A stretch of 64,000 nt of DNA from Rheinheimera salexigens (GTDB lineage: Bacteria; Pseudomonadota; Gammaproteobacteria; Enterobacterales; Alteromonadaceae): NCBI RefSeq assembly GCF_001752395.1, contig NZ_MKEK01000001.1:2107108-2171107 (forward strand), read 5' to 3'. This document shows, piece after piece, positions 26,967 to 38,688 of the stretch (position 1 is its first letter; every line of letters starts with the position of its first letter). The position numbers and the translations under genes were made by a program. Below the pieces are notes generated by a model, which ran no database searches, was not told the DNA's origin, and saw nothing but the letters and a program-made list of their open reading frames with translations.

Positions 26967-27323
26967 ATGCGTAACATAATGCTTATCCAACGCCACTCGC
27001 CGTTTAATACTAGCCATGGTCGCGAAAGTTTTGATCTCGCTATGGCGCTGGCTGCCGTTGAACATAATGTGACCCTACTGTTTATGGCAGATGCCGTTTA
27101 TCAGTTATTAAGCATCAATGACACTAGCGCCTTACAAATAAAACCCTATCAACATGGCTTTAAGTTGTTTGATTTATATGAAATTGAGCACGTGCTGGTT
27201 TGCCAAGCATCTTTGCAACAGCGTGGGTTAACTGCAGCAGACTTGGCTATCAATGCCACGATGGCTGATCAGGCTCTTATTCAACAAAGTATCGCTGCCC
27301 AACATCAGGTTATTACCAGCTAA
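26967..27323 (+). CDS. tusC: Sulfurtransferase complex subunit TusC
   Basis: TusC (118 residues) is a structural DsrF-like subunit of the TusBCD heterohexamer. The SPFNTSHGRESFDLAMALAAVEH motif is typical. Its stop overlaps the tusB start by one base. Confidence 0.92.
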   Translation: MRNIMLIQRHSPFNTSHGRESFDLAMALAAVEHNVTLLFMADAVYQLLSINDTSALQIKPYQHGFKLFDLYEIEHVLVCQASLQQRGLTAADLAINATMADQALIQQSIAAQHQVITS

Positions 27324-27613
27324 TGAAACTTATCACTCTTACCTGTGCCAGTATAAGTCCTATTAAAAATAGCCTCGAGCTTAAGCTGTTATGTTTAGCT
27401 ACAGATGCCATTTTACTTCGCCAAGATGCGGTGTACTTATTAAAACGCCCAGATTTAACCTGGCCCACTACCCAGCTATACGCCCTTGATATCGACTTAC
27501 AAGCCCGCAATATACAGGCAACTGCAAACCCTAACGTGACCATAATAAGCGCTGCACAATGGGTTGAGCTCACTATTGAAGCCAGCCAGAATATTTTGTG
27601 GCAACAGGGCTAA
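27323..27613 (+). CDS. tusB: Sulfurtransferase complex subunit TusB
   Basis: TusB (96 residues) is the DsrH-like subunit. It has the pattern of short DsrH proteins (LCLATDAILLRQDAVYLL and a mid-protein ALDIDLQARNI). It overlaps tusC by one base and is followed by tusE after about 45 bases. Confidence 0.9.
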   Translation: MKLITLTCASISPIKNSLELKLLCLATDAILLRQDAVYLLKRPDLTWPTTQLYALDIDLQARNIQATANPNVTIISAAQWVELTIEASQNILWQQG

Positions 27614-27658
27614 ACCTTGATCGTTAACTAAGCCTTAAGTAATGAAGAAACTAGAACT

Positions 27659-27994
27659 ATGAACCAACTTAATATAGACGGAAAAGTATTAGCCTTAGAT
27701 AAACATGGTTATTTAGCTAATATGCAAGATTGGTCTGAAAATGTTGCCCTAGCCTTTGCTGAGCAAGAAAATATTCAGATGCAATCGGCACATTGGGAAG
27801 TGGTTTGGTTTGTTCGTGAGTTTTATCAGCAGTTTCATACCTCACCGGCAATGCGGATGTTAGTAAAAGCCATGGCTGATAAACTGGGTGCAGATAAAGG
27901 TAACAGTAAGTATTTGTTTATGCTGTTTCCACAAGGGCCAGCTAAACAAGCAACACGCTTGGCTGGTTTACCTAAACCAGCCAAATGTTTATAA
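27659..27994 (+). CDS. tusE: Sulfur relay protein TusE
   Basis: TusE (DsrC family, 111 residues) takes persulfide from TusD and gives it to the tRNA thiolase MnmA. The conserved C-terminus GLPKPAKCL carries the active Cys110 as penultimate residue, and NMQDWSENVALAFAEQENI matches the family. Placing tusE directly after tusDCB is typical of Alteromonadales, whereas in E. coli it lies elsewhere. Confidence 0.94.
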   Translation: MNQLNIDGKVLALDKHGYLANMQDWSENVALAFAEQENIQMQSAHWEVVWFVREFYQQFHTSPAMRMLVKAMADKLGADKGNSKYLFMLFPQGPAKQATRLAGLPKPAKCL

Positions 27995-28036
27995 AGCGCT
28001 GCGTTTATCAAACACTGCGCTTATATAACGAGGGTA

Positions 28037-29332
<1,296 letters not shown>

Positions 29333-29707
29333 TTACTTCATTGAGCCTAGTTTTAAGCCAAACCAGGCGAGCGTTAAACACAACAACACATTAAGTAATA
29401 CGTTGGCGATAGCCTTCAGCCAGTCTCCTTGCTGTAATAACAACACGGTATCTAGCGAAAACGTCGAAAACGTTGTGAAGGCCCCCAGCAAGCCAATACT
29501 TAATAGTGCCCGCCAAGGTGATACGGCCAAAAAGCCGCTACTGAACATGCTATACAGCACGCCCATTGCAAATGAGCCGAGAATATTAACCAGCAATGTA
29601 CCAAAAGGGAATGCTTTACCAAAAACATTCACCATTATTTCGTTAGTGCCGTAGCGCATACATGCGCCTAAAGCGCCACCTAAGGCAATGGCTAGATAGG
29701 TTAACAT
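29333..29707 (-). CDS. crcB: Fluoride ion exporter CrcB (Fluc)
   Basis: CrcB is a dual-topology fluoride channel. Four helices and the motifs GGALGACMRY, GTLLVNILGSFAMG and GLLGAFTTFSTFSLD (with the Phe box and the Thr/Ser track) are all seen in 124 residues. It sits between rarA and serS with no room for a fluoride riboswitch, so it is transcribed with its neighbours. Confidence 0.94.
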   Translation of the reverse strand: MLTYLAIALGGALGACMRYGTNEIMVNVFGKAFPFGTLLVNILGSFAMGVLYSMFSSGFLAVSPWRALLSIGLLGAFTTFSTFSLDTVLLLQQGDWLKAIANVLLNVLLCLTLAWFGLKLGSMK

Positions 29708-29720
29708 CTCAGCTCCAACA

Positions 29721-31085
29721 TCAGGTATTTCTCTTCTTTGGGCTTTGTTGATCCAGCTGGCGTAAATAAGCTAGCTTTTCTGCCAGTTGTTTTTCCATAC
29801 CGCGATTGCTCGGCTGATAAAATTGGTTATCGGCCAATTGCTCTGGTAAATAACGTTCACCGGCTGCATACGCACCGGGCTCGTTATGGGCATAACGATA
29901 ACCTTCACCAAAGCCTAACTCGCGCATTAACTTAGTGGGTGCATTACGTAAATGCAAAGGCACTTCGTAAGCAGGTGTGTCTGCAACAAGCTGTTTTAAT
30001 TCATTAAATGCCATATATACTGCATTGCTTTTTGGTGCTAATGCCATATATACCGTGGCTTGAGCAATAGCCCGCTCACCTTCAGAAGGCCCAACCCGCT
30101 CAAACGTATCCCAAGCATTAATAGCTAAGGTTAACGCCCTTGGATCAGCAGTGCCAATATCTTCGCTGGCAATAGCCAGTAAGCGCCTGGCTACATATAA
30201 CGGATCACCGCCGCCAGCTAAAATACGACAATACCAATATAAGGCTGCATCTGGATCTGAGCCGCGCACCGACTTATGGTAAGCCGAAATAAGATCATAA
30301 AATAAGTCACCTTGGTTATCAAATCCCGGTAACTGGCGCGGCATTAAATTTTTAAAGGTTTCAAACTCGATGGTCTTAGTACTAGTATCAGAACTGCTAT
30401 CAGTACCATTTTCATTGGTCGTTAATTCTGCTGCTTGTTCTAATAAATTAAGCAACTTACGCGCATCACCATCGGCCAGTCGCAGCAATAGCTGTTCGGC
30501 ATCAGCCGTCAGTTGAATATTTTCAAGACCTAAACCGCGCTCTTTATCCGTTAAGGCTTGTTGTAATACTTGGCGTAAATCTGCTTCAGTTAGCGATTTA
30601 AGTACACAGACTCTGGCACGGGATAAAATAGCGTTATTTAGCGCAAATGACGGGTTCTCAGTAGTAGCGCCAATAAAAATAATGGTGCCATCTTCAATAA
30701 ACGGTAAAAAAGCATCTTGTTGGCTTTTATTAAAACGATGCACTTCATCAACAAACAATAAGGTGCGCTGCTGTTGCTGCTGTTGTCGTTGTTGGGCTTC
30801 GGTAATGGCGTCACGAATATCTTTAATACCGGATGTCACGGCAGAAAGTTTTATAATACTGGCATCAGCGTGCGCGGCGATTACTTCAGCTAAGGTGGTT
30901 TTACCGGTGCCTGGTGGCCCCCATAAAATAACCGAAAACACTCTGCCGGCCATAATTGCTTTACGTAAAGCCGTGCCCTCGCCTACAAGATGTTGTTGCC
31001 CTGCATATTCCGTTAAGTTTGTCGGCCGCATTCGCGCCGCTAAGGGACGAAAATCATCGGCAAAATCTAAAGATAAAGGTCTCAT
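29721..31085 (-). CDS. rarA: Replication-associated recombination protein A (clamp-loader-like AAA ATPase)
   Basis: RarA (MgsA) acts at stalled replication forks. Walker [11 protein letters not shown] (about 56-65), Walker [16 protein letters not shown], sensor 1 [10 protein letters not shown] and the C-terminal tetramerisation domain ([34 protein letters not shown]) are intact. A Gln-rich insertion encoded by a CAG/CAA-type run precedes Walker B. It starts just before the lolA stop, in one operon with ftsK and lolA. Confidence 0.95.
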   Translation of the reverse strand: MRPLSLDFADDFRPLAARMRPTNLTEYAGQQHLVGEGTALRKAIMAGRVFSVILWGPPGTGKTTLAEVIAAHADASIIKLSAVTSGIKDIRDAITEAQQRQQQQQQRTLLFVDEVHRFNKSQQDAFLPFIEDGTIIFIGATTENPSFALNNAILSRARVCVLKSLTEADLRQVLQQALTDKERGLGLENIQLTADAEQLLLRLADGDARKLLNLLEQAAELTTNENGTDSSSDTSTKTIEFETFKNLMPRQLPGFDNQGDLFYDLISAYHKSVRGSDPDAALYWYCRILAGGGDPLYVARRLLAIASEDIGTADPRALTLAINAWDTFERVGPSEGERAIAQATVYMALAPKSNAVYMAFNELKQLVADTPAYEVPLHLRNAPTKLMRELGFGEGYRYAHNEPGAYAAGERYLPEQLADNQFYQPSNRGMEKQLAEKLAYLRQLDQQSPKKRNT

Positions 31086-31742
31086 TTAATTTCGGCTGCG
31101 CTGATCATCAATTTCTGTGAACTCAGGTGGCGTAAAGTGAAACAAACCATCGGCTAACGGCACATTAAGTTGCACGGCAATAAATTTAAACACACTAAGC
31201 TGTTGGTTAATATCCATCACTTGCATCTCAGACAAGGCATCTCCGGCAAAGCGAAGGGTTAATTCTGTTACTTGGCTGCTGCTATCTTTAGCCGTAATAG
31301 TAAATTGTTGTTGTTGCTGCTTAACCGTAAAATTAGCCCACAATGACGGATCATTAGAGGTTAACAACACAAAAGGTGTCCGGTTTACTTCGGCTGCTGC
31401 ATCATAAATGGTTAACTGTTCTAATGGTGCACTGTAAAACCATAACGACTGGCCATCACCGATAAATAAGTTTTCTTCTGGCGTTGTGGTGGCAAATCTA
31501 AATAGCTCAGGCTGTTTTAAATTTAATTCACCTTCTGCTTGTTGTAATACTTGTTGCTGCTGATCATAAACCTGCTGGGTAAATTGAGCAGAAAAGGTTT
31601 TAATCTGCTTAAGTTTTTGTTGTAACGTTTGCTCTGCGCTGTTAGTTGCAACATTTACAGTCTTATTGGCCGCGCTTTGAGCTGCAACCGATGAAAAGCT
31701 GATACCGCACAACAGCACGGTAGAAATTAATAAACGTATCAT
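31086..31742 (-). CDS. lolA: Outer-membrane lipoprotein carrier protein
   Basis: LolA carries lipoproteins across the periplasm to LolB. It has a signal peptide (residues 1-21, cut after VAAQ-like AxA), then the barrel domain with LKQIKTFSAQFTQQVYDQQQQ and the C-terminal PLADGLFHFTPPEFTEIDDQ. Length is 218. It lies directly between ftsK and rarA with almost no gap. Confidence 0.94.
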   Translation of the reverse strand: MIRLLISTVLLCGISFSSVAAQSAANKTVNVATNSAEQTLQQKLKQIKTFSAQFTQQVYDQQQQVLQQAEGELNLKQPELFRFATTTPEENLFIGDGQSLWFYSAPLEQLTIYDAAAEVNRTPFVLLTSNDPSLWANFTVKQQQQQFTITAKDSSSQVTELTLRFAGDALSEMQVMDINQQLSVFKFIAVQLNVPLADGLFHFTPPEFTEIDDQRSRN

Positions 31743-34223
31743 TTAATGTCCTCTTGGCGGGGGTGGCGCCATTACTTCACGATTACCATTGTTGCCAGGA
31801 CCACTCACTATGCCACTGCGCTCCATTTGTTCTACTAAGCGTGCAGCACGGTTATAGCCAATTCTAAACTTACGCTGTACACCTGACACCGACGCTCTAC
31901 GTGTTTCTGTAACAAAAGCGACAGCTTGATCGTATAACACGTCTGACTCATCGTCATCGCCTTCTAACGACTCGCCGGGTAATAAATTTTCTTCATTGGT
32001 TTCGCCACTTAATATTTCCGCAATATAATTTGGCTTACCACGGCGTTTCCAATCTGCAACCACAGCATGCACTTCATGGTCATCAACAAAAGCACCATGC
32101 ACCCGTGTTGGTACACCCGAGCCGGGCGGTAAATACAACATATCACCCATACCCAATAAGCTTTCAGCACCTTGCTGATCAAGAATTGTCCGCGAATCAA
32201 TTTTCGATGACACTTGAAACGCAATACGGGTGGGAATGTTAGCTTTTATTAAGCCCGTGATTACGTCTACTGACGGACGCTGAGTGGCTAAAATTAAATG
32301 AATACCCGCAGCCCTAGCTTTTTGCGCGATCCGAGCAATTAACTCTTCAACTTTTTTACCGACGATCATCATCATGTCGGCAAATTCGTCGATAACCACA
32401 ACAATAGACGGCAGTTTTTCTAACTCAGGCTGCTCAGTACGCATATCGTCTGACGGCCGCCATAACGGATCTTTAAGCGGCGTACCCTCTGCAATAGCTT
32501 CTTTAACTTTAGCGTTATAGCCTTTTAAATTACGCACACCTAACGCTGACATTAATTTATAACGCCGCTCCATTTCACCCACACACCAGCGCAAGCCATT
32601 AGCTGCATCCTTCATGTCGGTGACGACTTCGGTTAATAAGTGCGGTATGCCTTCGTAAATAGACAATTCCAGCATTTTAGGGTCAATCATTAAAAACCGA
32701 ACGTCATCTGGGGTCGATTTATACAATAAACTACAAATCATCACGTTAACGCCGACCGACTTACCAGAGCCGGTAGTACCCGCAACTAATAAATGCGGCA
32801 TTTTGGCTAAATCGGCTACTACCGATTTACCGGCGATATCTTTACCTAACACCATGGTTAACGACGATTTAGACTGTTCAAAAACCTCATCACCAATAAC
32901 TTCGGATAAACGGACAATTTCTCTATGTTTATTCGGTAGCTCTATACCAATAAACGATTTACCCGGGATAACTTCCACTACCCGCACACTAATAGCCGAT
33001 AACGAACGCGCTAAATCTTTTGCTAACCCAGTAATTTTACTGACTTTTATACCCGGTGCTAAATCTAATTCAAAGCGGGTAACTACCGGCCCCGGATGCA
33101 CACCCACCACATTAGCTTGAACGTTAAAATCTAATAGTTTGGCTTCCACTAAGCGTGAAACCCGCTCTAAATCTTCTGGATCAATAGGGTTTATCGCTCT
33201 ATCGGCTTTATCCAATAACGATATTGACGGTAATTCTTCAACTAAATGGTCAACTTCTTCAGCGTCATCTTCGTCTTCTTCATCTAAACCAAATAAAAGC
33301 TCAGCATCATCGTCATGAGGTAAATTAATTTTATCTAAGGTCTGACTCCAGTTTTCTTCACTGCCATTATCATCAATAGCACTAAATGACAGCTGTTCGT
33401 CGGCCAAAGTATCCACACTGTAAAATGCTTTAGCGTCTTTATTTACATCTAATGGTGTAATAGGTAATTCTTCTGCTACTGGCTTGCTGATACGGGCTGG
33501 TATTTTTCTAGGAACTTGCGCCGCCACTCTCGGTTGGTTGTTTGCGGCAGCCACTTTACGCGGCTCAGCATCAGCTTCTGTTTCAGCAAAAGGATCATAA
33601 TCGTCTTCACCCCCGTCTCGCCAACGTTGCGGTAGGCTCATAACGAGGGTAAAAGCAGCAAAGCACATAGCGCCTAATGCATCAGCAACGGTTAGCCAAG
33701 AAATACCTGTCATAAAGGTTAAGCCCGTGGCAAAACCACACAATAATAATAAACTAGTGCCAATAAAGTTTAAATGTGGCATCAAACTACTGCTGACCAC
33801 ATCACCCACTACCCCACCAGAAGAAAAGTAAAAAATATCGTTAAAATTCAAGCTACTTATAGCAGTGGCAGAAACTAAGGTCAGTACGATACCGATTAAG
33901 CGCAGGCCTAAAATCAAATAATCTAACTGTAATAAATTATGAAAACGCTTAAACAATAAAAAGCCTGCACCCGCTACCATAAAGGGCACTAAATAAGCTA
34001 TCCAGCCAAAACTAAATAGCAACAAGTCGGCTATCCAAGCACCAATAGGCCCGGTGTAATTATGTACCGTACTTTGATAACCGGTTTGCGACCAACTGGG
34101 ATCGGCAGGGTCAAACGACAATAAAGCCAGTAATAAAAATAAGGCTAAACCAGAAAATAGGATCAAGCCCACTTCTAATAAGCGTTGTACACCATTTAAA
34201 GGGAAATAAACTCTATTTTGCAA
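31743..34223 (-). CDS. ftsK: DNA translocase FtsK
   Basis: FtsK couples chromosome-dimer resolution to division. Four or five N-terminal membrane helices (about 15-200) are followed by an acidic linker (about 205-340), the motor with Walker [11 protein letters not shown] and Walker [13 protein letters not shown], and a C-terminal gamma winged helix ([26 protein letters not shown]) that reads KOPS sites. At 826 residues the linker is much shorter than in E. coli FtsK. It is the first gene of the ftsK-lolA-rarA-crcB-serS set. lrp, expected upstream in relatives, is absent. Confidence 0.95.
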   Translation of the reverse strand: MQNRVYFPLNGVQRLLEVGLILFSGLALFLLLALLSFDPADPSWSQTGYQSTVHNYTGPIGAWIADLLLFSFGWIAYLVPFMVAGAGFLLFKRFHNLLQLDYLILGLRLIGIVLTLVSATAISSLNFNDIFYFSSGGVVGDVVSSSLMPHLNFIGTSLLLLCGFATGLTFMTGISWLTVADALGAMCFAAFTLVMSLPQRWRDGGEDDYDPFAETEADAEPRKVAAANNQPRVAAQVPRKIPARISKPVAEELPITPLDVNKDAKAFYSVDTLADEQLSFSAIDDNGSEENWSQTLDKINLPHDDDAELLFGLDEEDEDDAEEVDHLVEELPSISLLDKADRAINPIDPEDLERVSRLVEAKLLDFNVQANVVGVHPGPVVTRFELDLAPGIKVSKITGLAKDLARSLSAISVRVVEVIPGKSFIGIELPNKHREIVRLSEVIGDEVFEQSKSSLTMVLGKDIAGKSVVADLAKMPHLLVAGTTGSGKSVGVNVMICSLLYKSTPDDVRFLMIDPKMLELSIYEGIPHLLTEVVTDMKDAANGLRWCVGEMERRYKLMSALGVRNLKGYNAKVKEAIAEGTPLKDPLWRPSDDMRTEQPELEKLPSIVVVIDEFADMMMIVGKKVEELIARIAQKARAAGIHLILATQRPSVDVITGLIKANIPTRIAFQVSSKIDSRTILDQQGAESLLGMGDMLYLPPGSGVPTRVHGAFVDDHEVHAVVADWKRRGKPNYIAEILSGETNEENLLPGESLEGDDDESDVLYDQAVAFVTETRRASVSGVQRKFRIGYNRAARLVEQMERSGIVSGPGNNGNREVMAPPPPRGH

Positions 34224-34531
34224 ACGAAAAACTCCACGTTATTATTATCGTTTTTTATTCATGCGCATTAACGACTAAGATACCAGACACACAGTAAAAG
34301 TGCATCCGTGAAGCTAACCTGAATTTGCTATCACAGCTACTTTATTTCTATCTCAGTTAATTTTACTATCTAAACTCAGCTATTTTAAGCTGTGCCACTT
34401 ATTAAAGGCCGCAATTTAAGATTGCTATATGCTAGTTTAAATAAACAATGGTTTAATCAGATTACCTAGCCATTACACTGTGGCTGTATTTTATCGAAGC
34501 CACCCATTACAAAAGTAACAGGGCAAATACC
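34224..34531. other. Intergenic region between ftsK and ald without lrp
   Basis: This 308-bp divergent promoter region holds no open frame of note and no recognisable hairpin terminator. In Shewanella and many relatives the lrp gene, as I remember it, lies between ald and ftsK; here it does not. Confidence 0.6.
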
Positions 34532-35650
34532 ATGATAATAGGTGTACCAAAAGAAATTAAAAACCATGAATACCGAGTAGGTTTAACCCCTGCGAGTGTG
34601 CGTGAACTTGTTACCAACAAACACACTATTATCGTTGAAAGCACTGCTGGTATCGGCATTGGTTTAACTGATGAAGACTATATTACAGCCGGTGCTAGTG
34701 TTGTTAACACTGCCGCTGAAGTTTTTGCTCAAGCCGAGATGATTATCAAAGTAAAAGAGCCTTTAGCTGCTGAACGTGCCATGCTTCGCCAAGGTCAAAT
34801 ATTGTTTACTTTTTTACATTTAGCCCCTGATCTAGCCCAAACCGAAGATTTAATAAAATCTAAAGCCATTTGTATTGCCTATGAAACCGTTACCGATAGT
34901 AAAGGTGGCCTGCCCTTATTAGCACCTATGTCAGAAGTTGCTGGCCGAATGGCGATCCAAGCTGGTGCGCGAGCGTTAGAAAAATCTTCAGGCGGCAGCG
35001 GCATGTTATTAGGCGGTGTGCCTGGGGTTAAACCGGCTAAAGTTGTTATCATTGGCGGTGGTATGGTGGGAACAAACGCCGCGCAAATGGCAATAGGATT
35101 AGGTGCAGACGTCACGGTACTGGACCGCTGTGTTGATGTGTTACGTCGTATTAACGCCCAGTTTAATGGTGCCGTTAAGGTTATCTACTCTACTGTTGAT
35201 ACCCTAGAGCAAGAAGTACTGGCAGCCGACTTAGTAATTGGCAGCATATTAGTCGCTGGGGCAGCCGCGCCAAAGCTAGTGTCTGCAGATCAAATTAAAC
35301 GCATGAAACCCGGTTCAGCTATTGTTGATGTCGCTATTGATCAAGGTGGCTGTATTGCCACTTCAAAACCGACCACCCACGCTGACCCTACCTTTATTGT
35401 TGATGACGTTGTGCATTATTGCGTAGCAAATATGCCAGGGGCTGTGCCTCGCACCTCTACTTTTGCTTTAAATAATGCCACTTTACCTTTTATTCTGCGC
35501 ATTGCTAATAAAGGCTATAAAGCAGCGCTATTAGCGGATAGTCATTTAATGAATGGCTTAAATGTCATAAATGGCCAAGTAACTAACCAAAGTGTTGCTG
35601 AAGCACTAGGTTTTGCATATGTTGAGTCTACAACAGCCTTAAATGCTTAA
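34532..35650 (+). CDS. ald: Alanine dehydrogenase
   Basis: Ald reversibly deaminates L-alanine to pyruvate with NAD. The N-terminal substrate site [20 protein letters not shown], the Rossmann loop [26 protein letters not shown] and the C-terminal [20 protein letters not shown] are diagnostic; 372 residues is the usual size. It is divergent from ftsK and ends in its own terminator. Often it is controlled by Lrp, whose gene is not at this locus. Confidence 0.95.
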   Translation: MIIGVPKEIKNHEYRVGLTPASVRELVTNKHTIIVESTAGIGIGLTDEDYITAGASVVNTAAEVFAQAEMIIKVKEPLAAERAMLRQGQILFTFLHLAPDLAQTEDLIKSKAICIAYETVTDSKGGLPLLAPMSEVAGRMAIQAGARALEKSSGGSGMLLGGVPGVKPAKVVIIGGGMVGTNAAQMAIGLGADVTVLDRCVDVLRRINAQFNGAVKVIYSTVDTLEQEVLAADLVIGSILVAGAAAPKLVSADQIKRMKPGSAIVDVAIDQGGCIATSKPTTHADPTFIVDDVVHYCVANMPGAVPRTSTFALNNATLPFILRIANKGYKAALLADSHLMNGLNVINGQVTNQSVAEALGFAYVESTTALNA

Positions 35651-35955
35651 GTTTTATTAATAATGTAGCGTAATTAAAAAGCTGCTTAGGCAGCTTTTGT
35701 ATCTGATACGCTTTTTTATTTCCTAACAACGGTTTATTTGCAAAATAAACTATACATTCAAAACAAACCTGCTATAGTACTCACCGGCCTGTAAAGCAGA
35801 CCTATGTAACAAAATGTTTATGAGTACTTCGCTACACAGCTTCATAGTAAGTCATGTCCTGAAGATTCACGCACGTTTGGCCGCATAAGTAAAGTAACAG
35901 TCAGGCTAAAAGCGCAATTTAGCGTCAATTAATATTAAATTTTTAGGAGTCATTC
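35651..35955. other. Long leader region of the cold-shock gene
   Basis: The 305 bases between ald and the cold-shock gene contain the ald terminator and then about 250 bases with no open frame. Genes of the cspA family usually have 5' leaders of 100-160 nt that refold in the cold, so a leader of that kind is likely here. TATAGT near 35775 is a possible -10 element. The structure itself was not derived. Confidence 0.5.
35677..35698 (+). terminator. Terminator after ald
   Basis: AAAAGCTGC / GCAGCTTTT stem with loop TTAG, 27 bases after the ald stop; the T-run is short (4-5). Confidence 0.75.
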
Positions 35956-36165
35956 ATGGCTAAAGTAACAGGTGTAGTTAAGTGGTTTAACGCTGATAAA
36001 GGTTTCGGTTTCATTACTCAGGATAACGGCGGCGCTGACGCATTCGTTCACTTCCGTGCTATCCAGACTGAAGGTTACAAAACCTTAAACGAAGGCCAAC
36101 GCGTTGCTTTCGAAATCGAACAAGGCCAAAAAGGCCCACAAGCTGCTAACGTTACAGTTCTGTAA
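35956..36165 (+). CDS. Cold-shock protein (CspA family)
   Basis: This 69-residue single cold-shock domain binds single-stranded RNA and DNA. RNP1 (KGFGFIT) and RNP2 (DAFVHF) are exact, and the C-terminus [14 protein letters not shown] is that of CspA-type chaperones. AGGAG lies a few bases before the ATG. It has a long leader and a strong terminator, so it is a single-gene unit. Which Csp paralogue it is cannot be fixed from sequence. Confidence 0.96.
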   Translation: MAKVTGVVKWFNADKGFGFITQDNGGADAFVHFRAIQTEGYKTLNEGQRVAFEIEQGQKGPQAANVTVL

Positions 36166-36181
36166 TTTAAGCATCTTGCCG

Positions 36182-36208
36182 AAAAAGGACACTTAAGTGT
36201 CCTTTTTT
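36182..36208 (+). terminator. Terminator after the cold-shock gene
   Basis: AAAAAGGACACTT / AAGTGTCCTTTTT stem followed by T-run, 16 bases after the stop. Confidence 0.93.
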
Positions 36209-36378
36209 ATTGCCTGCTATTCAGTGATATAATTAAAGCTAACACCTTAAAACTCAACACTCAAACTATTATGCCCGCTCGCTTCAAGCCAACGCAATAA
36301 TTAACTTAACGCTTTATCTAGCTTAGCTGTGTTTTAGCTTAGCCCGGGTAATAACAACTACTCGCAGCTGGATACTAA

Positions 36379-36627
36379 CTAACTTTCTTCTTGCCGTACA
36401 AAGGCTATATCTTTAAAACCCATGCGAATAAACTCTTGCTGGCGAAAGTTTTTGGTGGCAGAGCTGTGCTTCGCTGTCATAGCAATTTGTTGTTCCATAG
36501 CTAAAAACTGAGTTAAATTAATACCTTCTGCTGCCGCTACGGCTTCGTAAATATCTCTATGTTTATCATAGCTAAAGCTAATGACTTTTTTTTGTTTATT
36601 AAAGGTATAACTAATTTGTCGGGCCAT
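36379..36627 (-). CDS. Conserved small protein, DUF2960-like
   Basis: This 82-residue soluble protein resembles DUF2960 members of Vibrio and Shewanella (MARQISYTFNKQKKVISFSYDKH then AEGINLTQFLAMEQQ and KNFRQQEFIRMGFKDI). No function is known. Its 5' end overlaps the EamA gene by 17 bases, so it is translated from the same transcript. Confidence 0.75.
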   Translation of the reverse strand: MARQISYTFNKQKKVISFSYDKHRDIYEAVAAAEGINLTQFLAMEQQIAMTAKHSSATKNFRQQEFIRMGFKDIAFVRQEES

Positions 36628-37480
36628 TGGCCACTCCTACAGTTGAGCCTGAACGTTTACAGACCAAGCAAGAAAGCAATAATAACGCCGAGCCTAAGCC
36701 TAAGGTTACTAAGTTTTGTTGCTGATCCCAGAGTAAAATATTAACTAATAATCCGGCCGGAATAAGCACGTTATTCATTACCGCTAGCAGACCACTGCTA
36801 ACTTGGGTTGCGCCTTTATTCCACCAAAAGAAACCACCACCAGAAGCCACTAAACCCAGCCAGAGTAAAATTGACCATTGCGTGCTAGTGGTTGGGTATT
36901 GCGCCGAGCCTAATAGCCACCAAGCGGGCAAAACCACTAATACTGCACCAATATAAAACCAACCAAATAACTGATATTGATTTATGGATTTTGGCAGTTT
37001 TTCTAACAACACCTTATAGCCGACTTGGCCGATAGCAAAACACAGGTTAGCCATTTGCACGACAACAAAGCCTAACCAATAATCTTCGCTTAACGCTTGA
37101 TAACGCATAATGGCTGCCGCTGCTACCGCAATAACGGCCGCCAGCAAAAATCGATACTGAAACCTTTTTTGCAATAGGTCATATAACAAGGTGATATACA
37201 CCGGCGTAAATATAGTAAATATCAGCACTTCAGGCACCGATAAATATAAAAACGCTTGGTAATAAAATAAGTACATACAACCCAGTTGTAATGCACCTAG
37301 GGCTAATAATTTAATTACTAAGGCTATTGGCTGAGGTTTTAAAAAAGGCAAAAAAACTAACGCCGCTAAAGCCACTCGCATTAACACCGCAAAGTAGGCA
37401 TCAACTTGGCCAGCTAAGTACACCCCAATCAAACTAAATGAAAAGGCCCATAATACGGTAACGGCTAGCAAATATGGCAA
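36611..37480 (-). CDS. EamA/DMT-family transporter
   Basis: The 289-residue protein has about ten hydrophobic helices arranged as two EamA repeats, the layout of drug/metabolite transporters. It starts with PYLLAVTVLWAFSFSLIGVYLAGQVDAYFAVLMRVALAALVF, typical of EamA. Substrate unknown. It lies between the acyltransferase gene (12 bases upstream) and the DUF2960-like gene (overlapping) on one strand. Confidence 0.88.
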   Translation of the reverse strand: MPYLLAVTVLWAFSFSLIGVYLAGQVDAYFAVLMRVALAALVFLPFLKPQPIALVIKLLALGALQLGCMYLFYYQAFLYLSVPEVLIFTIFTPVYITLLYDLLQKRFQYRFLLAAVIAVAAAAIMRYQALSEDYWLGFVVVQMANLCFAIGQVGYKVLLEKLPKSINQYQLFGWFYIGAVLVVLPAWWLLGSAQYPTTSTQWSILLWLGLVASGGGFFWWNKGATQVSSGLLAVMNNVLIPAGLLVNILLWDQQQNLVTLGLGSALLLLSCLVCKRSGSTVGVANGPTN

Positions 37481-37491
37481 GTTTAACGCTC

Positions 37492-38625
37492 CTACTGCTT
37501 ATTGTAGCCTAGTGTTTTTTTAACCACAGGCGCAGCATATAATTGAGTTAATAAATCATGGGCGCCCTCTGGCACTGCAGATAAACGCCTTTGCCACTGA
37601 TCCGCAGCCGTTTCATCGATAGACGCATGCTCTATGCCTGCGGCTAAATAATTAATCGGGAATAGTTGATAATTTTGCCAAATTTGCTGATCAATTAACT
37701 GGGCAACTTCATCTGCTTCAGCAGGGATGGTAGTTAATGGCGCAGTAAAAGCGACGTGAATACGTCCTTTAAAACCGACAATGCCCTTAATAATACTATC
37801 AATGTCTTCAAATTCAGATTTTTGATAATGGCCTTGGGTTTTCTTTTGCCATAACTCTTTAATTTTATCGGCATCACAAGGGTCATATTCATAAGATAAG
37901 CACACCGGCACGATATTTAGCTCAGCCATATAAGTCGCAAAATCGACGCCCTGCTTTTTACCGTTGATGTAAAACATTTTTAAAATGGCCGGATCAGTAA
38001 CATCATTACCGTCTTTAGCGCGGCCTTCTTTTTGCGCAATCCAAATGGAGTGGTTGTCATCTAACGAATGTTTTATGTAGGCTGATAATTGGGAAAAGTT
38101 TTTCAACATTTCACGTGGACCTTTAGCACCACGTTTAACAATAAAGCTTTTATTCAGCTTCATCAGCTCAGTTGCACAAGGTTTACGTAATAAATTATCA
38201 CCTATCGCAATGCGTACGGTTTCAAAGCCATGTTGGTGCAAACACCAATTAACCAAGGCTGGATCCATTGCGATATCACGGTGATTGGATAAAAATAAAT
38301 AACTTTGCTTAGGATCCAATTGCTCTAAGCCTGAGACCGTAATTTTTTTACTGGTGGTCTCAATCATTTTATCCATAAAAGTGGCAACTTGGCGCTGTAC
38401 AGCATTAACCGAGTTTAACTTGGCTAATTTGCGCTTTAAAATAAACCGCAGTATAGGGGCAGCTACACTACCAATAATGCCCGGCATATGGGGAAAGCGA
38501 TAATGTAAAATAGCCTGGATAAATTCTTCATCTGCAATTAAACGATTAATAGCCGGCGCAACTTCGTTGTCATTATATGGCCGAATATCGGCAAAAAGAT
38601 CGTGTTCAGACACTGCGGTAATCAT
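37492..38625 (-). CDS. PlsC-like acyltransferase
   Basis: The protein belongs to the glycerophosphate acyltransferase superfamily. The histidine motif is LSNHRDIAMD, where the usual H-x4-D spacing is H-x5-D, and downstream IVKRGAKGPREML and WIAQKEGRAKDGND match the acyl-acceptor-binding blocks. It likely acylates a lysophospholipid or related lipid; the precise substrate is unknown. The ATG at 38625 is preferred; a TTG at 38637 extends the frame by four residues, and neither has a strong Shine-Dalgarno sequence. Last residues LGYNKQ lie 12 bases before the EamA gene. Confidence 0.8.
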   Translation of the reverse strand: MITAVSEHDLFADIRPYNDNEVAPAINRLIADEEFIQAILHYRFPHMPGIIGSVAAPILRFILKRKLAKLNSVNAVQRQVATFMDKMIETTSKKITVSGLEQLDPKQSYLFLSNHRDIAMDPALVNWCLHQHGFETVRIAIGDNLLRKPCATELMKLNKSFIVKRGAKGPREMLKNFSQLSAYIKHSLDDNHSIWIAQKEGRAKDGNDVTDPAILKMFYINGKKQGVDFATYMAELNIVPVCLSYEYDPCDADKIKELWQKKTQGHYQKSEFEDIDSIIKGIVGFKGRIHVAFTAPLTTIPAEADEVAQLIDQQIWQNYQLFPINYLAAGIEHASIDETAADQWQRRLSAVPEGAHDLLTQLYAAPVVKKTLGYNKQ

Positions 38626-38688
38626 TCCATTAAGCAAGTTGTTGGCTATTTTACTGACTTAACAAAAATTCACCAGTCCCAGATGCAT

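Noticed and set aside
27990..28022. Terminator hairpin between tusE and serS
   Set aside because: The arms AAGCGCTGCGTTT and AAACACTGCGCTT pair with two mismatches and there is no T-run, so it was not called.
29333..29740. Fluoride riboswitch upstream of crcB
   Set aside because: The gap to rarA is only about 13 bases, so no leader exists.
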